From CAYZZU01 sp964483105 (lineage in GTDB: Bacteria; CG2-30-53-67), in assembly GCA_964483105.1 (NCBI GenBank), contig CAYZZU010000001.1:1-64000 (forward strand): a stretch of 64,000 nt of DNA. The letters are read 5' to 3'. Position numbers and translations under genes: made by a program. The notes under the pieces are model-generated. The model saw nothing but the letters and a program-made list of their open reading frames with translations. It did not search any database and had not been told where the DNA came from. This document shows, in pieces, positions 8,971-14,578 of this stretch (positions are counted from its first letter, which is position 1; each line of letters starts with the position of its first letter).

Positions 8971-9284
8971 GCGGTCTCTCTGTTTATCAGGATCCAGAGC
9001 GTTTCACGATCATCGCGTACGGGAAAGGTCCTTACCCGGATTTCAGGAGCCTCCTGAAGTTCTCCGGTCCGGATGTCGAAGGCCCATTCATGGCAGGAGC
9101 ATAGCAGAAAGTTTTCTTCCAACAGACCATCAAAAAGAGGGCAGCCCATGTGGGCGCACCGGTTCTCCAGTGCGTATACTTCCCCTCTTTTCCGGATCAG
9201 AACAATCGGGATCCCCCTGAGGTGGACCAGTACCTTCACTCCTTCCGGAAGTTGATCGTCCTTCAGGATCGGCAGCCATTCCAT
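8967..9284 (-). CDS. Rieske [2Fe-2S] ferredoxin-like protein, first in operon
   Basis: This complete 105-residue Rieske domain has ligand boxes NRCAHMGCPL and CSCHEWAFD, the latter followed by the typical RTGEL. There is no signal peptide, Tat motif or membrane anchor, so a cytoplasmic electron carrier is likely. It begins 19 bases after the peroxiredoxin stop and overlaps the next gene by ATGA. The two Rieske proteins of this operon are clearly different in sequence and are not a recent duplication. Confidence 0.88.
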   Translation of the reverse strand: MEWLPILKDDQLPEGVKVLVHLRGIPIVLIRKRGEVYALENRCAHMGCPLFDGLLEENFLLCSCHEWAFDIRTGELQEAPEIRVRTFPVRDDRETLWILINRETA

Positions 9285-9303
9285 ATCGACTATCAGACTC
9301 CGA

Positions 9304-9915
9304 TCATTCCAGTGCCTCGAAGACCTTTCCTACCATCTTTTCGGAGGGCTTCAGGGTTTTGGCTCCTTCCGTCCAGTGGGCCGGGCAGGCTTCTCCGGAA
9401 TGCCGGGTGACGTGGATGTTGGCCTGCAGCTTCCTGAACAATTCCCCGATATTCCGGCCGACGTTGTAGAAATTGACTTCCGAGCCGAGGAGAATCCCCT
9501 CCGGGCTGATGATGAAGGTACCGCGAAGGGCAAGTCCCTTGGCCGGATCGTAGACGCCGAACATTCGGGACACGGCTCCGGTGGGATCCGCCGCCATGGT
9601 GTATTTCACGTTTTGCAGCAGTTTTTCGTCCCGCTGCCAGGCCAGATGGACGAACTGGGTGTCTGTGCTGACCGTAACGAGTTTTGCTCCGGCCTTCTTG
9701 AAATTTTCGTGCTGATCTGCCAGATCAGCCATCTCCGTGGCTCAGACAAAGGTGAAATCGGCGGGATAGAAAAAGAGAATCGTCCATTTTCTCTGTTTCT
9801 TCAGTTCCGAGAGCGACAGGCTTCCGAAGCTGAACTGACTCGGCTCATAGGTCTCCAGCGTAAAATCCGGAACACTCTGTCCCAACAACAGTCCGTTGTT
9901 GATGTTCGTATCCAT
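9304..9915 (-). CDS. Selenocysteine-containing 2-Cys-type peroxiredoxin (AhpC/Prx1 family), TGA at 9744-9742 read as Sec58
   Basis: From ATG 9915 the frame gives MDTNINNGLLLGQSVPDFTL, then FFYPADFTFV, then TGA, then ATEMADLADQHENF, and continues to a normal peroxiredoxin end with the resolving-cysteine box GEACPAHW. The TGA stands exactly where the family has its peroxidatic cysteine (FTFVCPTE). There is no frameshift and no other lesion. A hairpin with an apical GG begins 13 nt after the TGA, as expected of a bacterial SECIS. The SD AAGGAGGT lies 7 bases before the ATG and a good promoter lies upstream. Total length is 203 residues, normal for AhpC. It would reduce peroxides with a selenenic-acid intermediate resolved by the C-terminal Cys. 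Automated calling would truncate it to 9304-9732. Needs selABCD elsewhere in the genome. Confidence 0.87.
9711..9729 (-). promoter_or_regulatory. Candidate bacterial SECIS hairpin downstream of the in-frame TGA
   Basis: On the minus strand GCTGATCT-GGC-AGATCAGC forms a perfect 8-bp stem. Its apex carries GG 21-22 nt after the last base of the TGA. Bacterial SECIS elements lie within the coding region just after UGA and present a conserved G in a small apical loop for SelB. The stem also encodes the peptide ADLADQH, so it lies in translated sequence. No bulged U is obvious, as in many non-E. coli elements. Confidence 0.7.
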
Positions 9916-9974
9916 CTTGGTGACCTCCTTTTTGAATCGAGTGAGGGAAAAAAATCACTGAAAAATTTCTTCAG

Positions 9975-10003
9975 AGTATAAATGGAATCCTCCTTTTTGG
10001 CAA
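9975..10003 (-). promoter_or_regulatory. Sigma-70-type promoter of the selenoperoxiredoxin/Rieske operon
   Basis: On the minus strand TTGCCA (10003-9998) and TATACT (9980-9975) are 17 bases apart. Transcription would start near 9968, about 50 bases before the peroxiredoxin ATG. The whole four-gene operon has no other evident promoter. Confidence 0.65.
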
Positions 10004-10038
10004 TCGATTCGTCCGGGAAAAACCTCGTTCTCGTGAAT

Positions 10039-10065
10039 ACGGATGGAGAAGCGAAGCTCATCCGT
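10039..10065 (-). terminator. Weak hairpin between the LOG gene and the peroxiredoxin operon
   Basis: ACGGAT and ATCCGT pair around an inner GAG/CTC stem, 60-90 bases after the LOG stop on the minus strand. The nearest T run comes about 15 bases later, so termination is uncertain. Confidence 0.3.
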
Positions 10066-10127
10066 TGTTTCTCCAATGACAGGGATGTGGAACCGTTTTC
10101 GGAACGAGTGGCCGTAAAGTGTTCTTT

Positions 10128-10838
10128 TCAGTCCGCCTTGTGATTGTTGACAAACTCCACAATATGGCAAACGATCTCTTCCGGTGTATTGCAAACCTTG
10201 ATCAAATCGAGATCGGAGGGTGAGATGCATTTTTCCTGCAGGAGCGGTCCTTTGAAGAAGGAGAGGAGGGGCTCCCAGTAATCCTGATCATAGAGGACGG
10301 TCGGGAACTGTTCAATTTTCCCGGTCTGGGCAAGGGTGAGTGCCTCAAAGAGTTCATCCATGGTTCCGAATCCGCCTGGAAAAATTACAAAGGCGGTGGA
10401 ATACTTGATGAACATCAGTTTTCGGACGAAAAAGTACCGGAAATCCAGAGAAATATCCTGGTAAGAGTTCGCGGTCTGTTCAAAGGGGAGCTGGATGTTG
10501 CATCCCACGGAGATATTTCCACCTTCCTGCGCCCCGCGGTTCGCCGCTTCCATGATGCCGGGTCCTCCTCCGGTGATGACCGGAAACCCCTTCTCCGCCA
10601 ATTGGCGGGCCGTTTCCCGGGCGGCCTGGTAATATCGGTCCTGTTCCCTGGTCCGCGCGGAGCCGAAAAAGGCGACCGCGCCATGGATGTCGTGCAGTGC
10701 CTCGAAACCCTCTACAACCTCTCCTAAGATACGAAGCGCACGCCAGGGATCCTTGCTGGTAAAATCCTTTCTTTCTTCCCGTTTCGGGGTGCGGAGCAGT
10801 TCGAGATCTTCATGGACGGATGGACAGTTCTTCTTCAT
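10128..10838 (-). CDS. LOG-family protein (TIGR00730-like, nucleotide 5'-monophosphate phosphoribohydrolase)
   Basis: The protein shows the LOG Rossmann fold: FFGSART near the start of the domain, ITGGGPGIMEAANRGA, and the diagnostic PGGFGTMDELFEAL. LOG enzymes release ribose 5-phosphate from cytokinin or AMP-like nucleotides; older annotations call them lysine decarboxylases. The start chosen is ATG 10838 (MKKNCPSVHEDLE), preceded by GAGGAAAC; an upstream in-frame GTG/ATG extension lacks a ribosome site. It lies downstream of the TrpB2 gene on the same strand. The true substrate here is unknown. Confidence 0.85.
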   Translation of the reverse strand: MKKNCPSVHEDLELLRTPKREERKDFTSKDPWRALRILGEVVEGFEALHDIHGAVAFFGSARTREQDRYYQAARETARQLAEKGFPVITGGGPGIMEAANRGAQEGGNISVGCNIQLPFEQTANSYQDISLDFRYFFVRKLMFIKYSTAFVIFPGGFGTMDELFEALTLAQTGKIEQFPTVLYDQDYWEPLLSFFKGPLLQEKCISPSDLDLIKVCNTPEEIVCHIVEFVNNHKAD

Positions 10839-10941
10839 GGCCAATAGGTTTCCTCTTCCTGTTGAAACTAATTTCACGGTTCCCCAAGGTCCGTTCATGA
10901 AGTGAAGGGACCCACAGATACAGATGCCCTGAGACTCCGGA

Positions 10942-12297
10942 TCAGATCTCCACCTGAGGCAGGTGGGCCAGAGCGGCCTTGATCTTGGCCTCGGGATATT
11001 CGAAGTCGACGAGTTTCCCGGAGAGATAGGCGTCGTAGGCGCTCATGTCGAAGTGACCATGTCCGGACAGATTGAAGAGGATCACTCGTTTTTCTCCTGA
11101 TTTCTTGGCTTCCAGTGCTTCGTCGATGGCGGCCCGGATGGCATGGGAGGTCTCGGGGGCCGGAACGATCCCTTCGGAACGGGCGAAAGTGATCGCCGCT
11201 TCGAAACAGGCGGTCTGCGGATAGGCCTTGGCCTCAATGACTCCTGCATCCACGAGTTGGCAGAGAAGGGGAGAATCGCCGTGATATCGGAGTCCCCCGG
11301 CATGAATCCCCGGCGGGACGAAGTCGTGCCCCAGGGTGTGCATCTTGACAACCGGCGCCATCCTGGCCGTGTCCCCGTAATCGAAGGTATAGGGGCCTTT
11401 GGTCAGGGTAGGGCAACTCGCCGGCTCCGCGCCCAGGATCCGGACCTGCTTTCCGGATGCCTTGTCCGGGACAAAGGGGAAGGCAAGACCGGCGAAGTTG
11501 GAACCGCCTCCCACGCATCCTATGACCACGTCCGGGTACTCTCCGGCGATTTCCATCTGTTTTTTGGCCTCCAGTCCGAGAATCGTCTGATGCAGGCAGA
11601 CATGGTTCAGAACACTCCCCAGCGAGTAATGGGCTTCGGGATCGGTGGCCGCTTTTTCCACGGCTTCACTGATGGCGATGCCGAGGCTTCCCGGGTTGTC
11701 CGGGTCTTCTTTGAGGAGCTGCCGGCCGTAGTGGGTTTCTTCCGAGGGGCTTGCGAAGACTTTGGCGCCCCAGGTCTGAATCAGGGAACGGCGGTAGGGT
11801 TTCTGGTTGTAGCTTACCTTGACCATGAAGACCTGCAGTTCGATGTCGAAAAAGTTGCAGGCCAGGGAGAGGGCGCTTCCCCACTGTCCGGCACCGGTTT
11901 CGGTGACGATTTTCCGGATTCCTTCTTTTTTGTTGTAGTAGGCCTGCGCTACCGCCGTGTTCGGTTTGTGGCTGCCGGCCGGGGAAACGCTTTCATTCTT
12001 GTAATAGATATGGGCGGGTGTGTTGAGCAGCTTCTCAAGGCGTACGGCCCGGATCAGGGGAGTTGGTCTCCAGATTGAGTAGATCTCCATGATTTCATCG
12101 GGAATCTTGATCCAGCGTTCACCACTGATTTCCTGTTCGATCAGCCCCATGGGGAAGAGGGGAGTCAGGTCGTCGGGTGTGACCGGCTGAAGTGTGGCCG
12201 GATGGAGCACCGGTGTTGGAGGACCCGGAAGATCCGGAATCACGTTGTACCAACGATCCGGCATCTCACTTTCTTTCAGGAGTATTCGGTTTCTCAT
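10942..12297 (-). CDS. trpB2: TrpB2-type (TrpB-like) pyridoxal-phosphate tryptophan synthase beta chain
   Basis: The N-terminus (LLKESEMPDRWYNVIPDLP) and the extended 451-residue length identify the TrpB2 branch (TIGR01415) and not the classical beta chain. The PLP lysine is in AGSHKPNTA and the phosphate-binding glycines are in GCVGGGSNF. TrpB2 condenses indole or a related nucleophile with serine and usually does not form the tight complex with TrpA. A classical trpB lies in the trp operon of this window, so this is a second enzyme, perhaps salvaging indole. The start at ATG 12297 is preceded by GGGAGAAG; an upstream frame extension has no support. Confidence 0.92.
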   Translation of the reverse strand: MRNRILLKESEMPDRWYNVIPDLPGPPTPVLHPATLQPVTPDDLTPLFPMGLIEQEISGERWIKIPDEIMEIYSIWRPTPLIRAVRLEKLLNTPAHIYYKNESVSPAGSHKPNTAVAQAYYNKKEGIRKIVTETGAGQWGSALSLACNFFDIELQVFMVKVSYNQKPYRRSLIQTWGAKVFASPSEETHYGRQLLKEDPDNPGSLGIAISEAVEKAATDPEAHYSLGSVLNHVCLHQTILGLEAKKQMEIAGEYPDVVIGCVGGGSNFAGLAFPFVPDKASGKQVRILGAEPASCPTLTKGPYTFDYGDTARMAPVVKMHTLGHDFVPPGIHAGGLRYHGDSPLLCQLVDAGVIEAKAYPQTACFEAAITFARSEGIVPAPETSHAIRAAIDEALEAKKSGEKRVILFNLSGHGHFDMSAYDAYLSGKLVDFEYPEAKIKAALAHLPQVEI

Positions 12298-12740
12298 AGG
12301 TTCTTCTCCCTGGTAGGCTTTTGAGTGGATTTGAATCCACGGGATCATTTTTACGATTCTAACCTATCAATTCGAAAAAAGAATGTCAATATGGGAAAAA
12401 TCGTCCCTCATTGTTCAAGAGGAGTTTGGTAACGTCTGCTGATCTTCTGTTTGTATCGCGCAATCGCCGTTCCGATGGGAAGAGTGAAAAGGGGGTAGAG
12501 GGCGATGAATTTTCTGATCAGGCGGTATTCATTGGGGACTTCCATGGATGTCGGGGTTATGCGATCGGAGAGATCCTTCTCTTTTCCATGAATTGATTGT
12601 CCTGGTTTTCCGGGGATTAAATTGCGGAATTTCTCCGAATTTGATATGGTAGGTGAGTCAATCGGGTCCTTGATATTCTCAGGACTCTTCAAAGGGGAGA
12701 CCTTGGTGAGATTTTTGAACCGGGGGTAGGGGGATGCTCC
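12298..12740. other. 443-base intergenic region between divergent trpB2 and DUF523 genes
   Basis: The region holds the trpB2 promoter. An open frame of 94 codons on the minus strand (12408-12692) shows one hydrophobic stretch but no ribosome site or recognisable family, so I do not call it. I see no clear terminator or RNA element. Confidence 0.4.
12361..12389 (-). promoter_or_regulatory. Candidate promoter for trpB2
   Basis: On the minus strand TTGACA (12389-12384) and TAGGTT (12366-12361) are separated by 17 bases. The -35 is perfect but the -10 is weak. The stretch TTGACATTCTTTTT is shared with the thiamine-operon promoter at 33908. Confidence 0.45.
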
Positions 12741-13319
12741 ATGAACAGGAAACGGGTCGGGATCAGTGCCTGTCTTTTGGGGAAAAGAGTCCGATATGAC
12801 GGAAGGGGAAAACTCGACCTTGTCGTGACCCGGAGGCTTGCTCCCTGGGTGAATTGGGTCTCCGTGTGCCCTGAAGTGGAATGCGGTTTGTCTGTGCCGA
12901 GAGAGTCGATGCGTCTCTCGGGAGATCCCCGGGATCCCCGTCTGGTGACGAATGAGACCGGCATGGACCGGACGGAGCTCCTGCTCCGTTGGGCGGAGAG
13001 GAAGATTTCAGAGTTCAAACGGAATCCTCTGTCCGCCTTCGTGTTGAAGAGCGGATCACCGAGCTGTGGTCTTCGGGGGATTCCGGTCACCGGTTCGCAA
13101 GGAAGGATCTTCCTGAACGGGACCGGCCTTTTTGCCGGATTGGTCAGGAGGCGGATCCCCGGTCTCTTCTGTGAGGACGAGATCCGCCTCCACGATCCGG
13201 AGCGGATGGAAGCGTTCCTGGATGCGGTTTTCGTTCACGGGCGGGATTGCGCGAAGTATGATCTCAGCGAGTCTCCCCCTGCGCCGAGGGAGCCGGGGGG
13301 AACTCGGAAAGTCAGATGA
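12741..13319 (+). CDS. DUF523 family protein
   Basis: The protein starts VGISACLLGKRVRYDG and contains CPEVECGLSVPRE and KSGSPSCGL, all hallmarks of DUF523 with conserved cysteines at equivalent places. The family function is not established; the cysteine pattern suggests metal or sulfur chemistry. Length (192 residues) is normal to slightly long for the single-domain form, and the DUF1722 partner domain found in some relatives is absent. A GGGGGTAGGGGGA tract precedes the ATG. Confidence 0.9.
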   Translation: MNRKRVGISACLLGKRVRYDGRGKLDLVVTRRLAPWVNWVSVCPEVECGLSVPRESMRLSGDPRDPRLVTNETGMDRTELLLRWAERKISEFKRNPLSAFVLKSGSPSCGLRGIPVTGSQGRIFLNGTGLFAGLVRRRIPGLFCEDEIRLHDPERMEAFLDAVFVHGRDCAKYDLSESPPAPREPGGTRKVR

Positions 13320-13451
13320 TTTCCCTGAATCTTCCTTGATCAAAGAGGGGATCTGCGAACAGGATTCCTCTTTATGGGGAAGTGGGAAGGAGAGGGTTTT
13401 CCAATTGATTCTGCAGGGCGATCGGTAATCTCTACTACCGGGAGGGCGGAG

Positions 13452-14501
13452 ATGGGCATCCTGATTTCGGAGATGTGTGAAGGGCAGAAGGCGGAAGGGG
13501 TGTATCTTGTGCGGAACAAGAAACTGGGATTTACTCGGGCCGGGAAACCCTTTCTGACTCTGACGCTCGGTGATCGTTCCGGAGTGCTGGAAGCCAAGGT
13601 CTGGAATGAAGCCGAAGTCGTTTCGGAAGGATTGTCAACGGGGGATTTCGTGAAGGTCACCGGACAGGTGGGGCAGTACAACGGTCGCGCACAATTAACT
13701 CTGGAAACGGTTCAGCGCGTGGACGAGCAGGATGCGGGGATTGATCCGGCTGATTTTCTTCCAGTGACTACGAAGGATCCGAACCGGATGATGGCCGAAC
13801 TGATGGAGCGGATTGATCGAATCCGGGATGGGGATTATCGTGAACTCCTTCTCAAAATTTTTCGAAAAAAGGGGATTCGCGAGAAATTCCGGACGGCTCC
13901 CGCATCAAAGAGTATGCACCATGCCTTTGTGGGAGGTCTGCTGGAACATACTTTGTCTTTGTTGCATCTCTGCGAGTCGGTCGCGCCCCATTTCCCTGAA
14001 ATGGATCATGATCTTCTCCGTGCCGGTGTTCTTCTGCATGATATCGGTAAGGTGGATGAACTTTCCTGTTCGCGGGCCTTCGACTATACGGATCCGGGAC
14101 GTCTTATGGGACATATCGTCCTGGAACTGGAACGAGTCGACGAAGCCGTTCGTTCCATCCCCGGTTTCCCGGAAGAGAAGGCCGTTCTTTTAAAGCACCT
14201 TCTGGCATCCCACCATGGAAAGGAAGAATTCGGTTCTCCGGTCAAGCCGATGACCCTCGAGGCCCTGGTACTTCATATGCTGGATGACCTGGACGCCAAG
14301 ACGCAGACCTTTCGTGAGATGATGAAGAACGCGCCTTCCGGGCATTGGAGCTCCTATCATCCCCTGCTCGGGCAGTTCGTGTTCAAGGGATTTGATGCGC
14401 CTGTCTGCGTGCAACGCACAGGCAGGAAGGGCGCGCGAAAGGAGACCGACGAAACCAAGGCCGCCGACGAAGAGGACCCGGGTTATCCCACTCTTTTTTA
14501 G
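13452..14501 (+). CDS. YhaM-like OB-fold/HD-domain 3'-5' exoribonuclease
   Basis: Residues ~15-95 form an OB-fold nucleic-acid binding domain (KPFLTLTLGDRSGVLEAKVW). Residues ~150-310 form an HD hydrolase domain with HHAFVGGLLEHTLS, LLHDIGKVDEL and SHHGKEEFGSP. This order is that of YhaM/CBF1, a Mn-dependent 3'-5' exonuclease acting on RNA and single-stranded DNA. The start is ATG 13452, behind GGAGGGCGG; an ORF extension from 13374 has no ribosome site. The C-terminal tail is lysine-rich, which is usual. It stands 77 bases ahead of the GlnD/GlnE-like gene. Confidence 0.85.
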   Translation: MGILISEMCEGQKAEGVYLVRNKKLGFTRAGKPFLTLTLGDRSGVLEAKVWNEAEVVSEGLSTGDFVKVTGQVGQYNGRAQLTLETVQRVDEQDAGIDPADFLPVTTKDPNRMMAELMERIDRIRDGDYRELLLKIFRKKGIREKFRTAPASKSMHHAFVGGLLEHTLSLLHLCESVAPHFPEMDHDLLRAGVLLHDIGKVDELSCSRAFDYTDPGRLMGHIVLELERVDEAVRSIPGFPEEKAVLLKHLLASHHGKEEFGSPVKPMTLEALVLHMLDDLDAKTQTFREMMKNAPSGHWSSYHPLLGQFVFKGFDAPVCVQRTGRKGARKETDETKAADEEDPGYPTLF

Positions 14502-14578
14502 ATCGACGGCTGGCCCGGATATCCAGGCCGTGGTCCTACAAGGCGTCCCTCCTTTCGGAAGACCGCCTTTCCCCCGAG

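Noticed and set aside
9304..9732. Short 142-residue peroxiredoxin fragment starting at ATG 9732
   Set aside because: It begins after the catalytic site and has no ribosome site of its own. The preceding 183 bases are in frame and encode the missing N-terminal part up to the TGA.
9733..9915. Pseudogene explanation for the peroxiredoxin TGA
   Set aside because: There is one TGA only, placed precisely at the catalytic codon, with a SECIS-like hairpin after it, and all other family residues are intact. Selenocysteine is the better reading, though selenium genes are not in the window.
12408..12692. 94-codon open frame on the minus strand
   Set aside because: It has no ribosome site or recognised family, and it sits in the upstream region of divergent genes; the single hydrophobic stretch is not enough.
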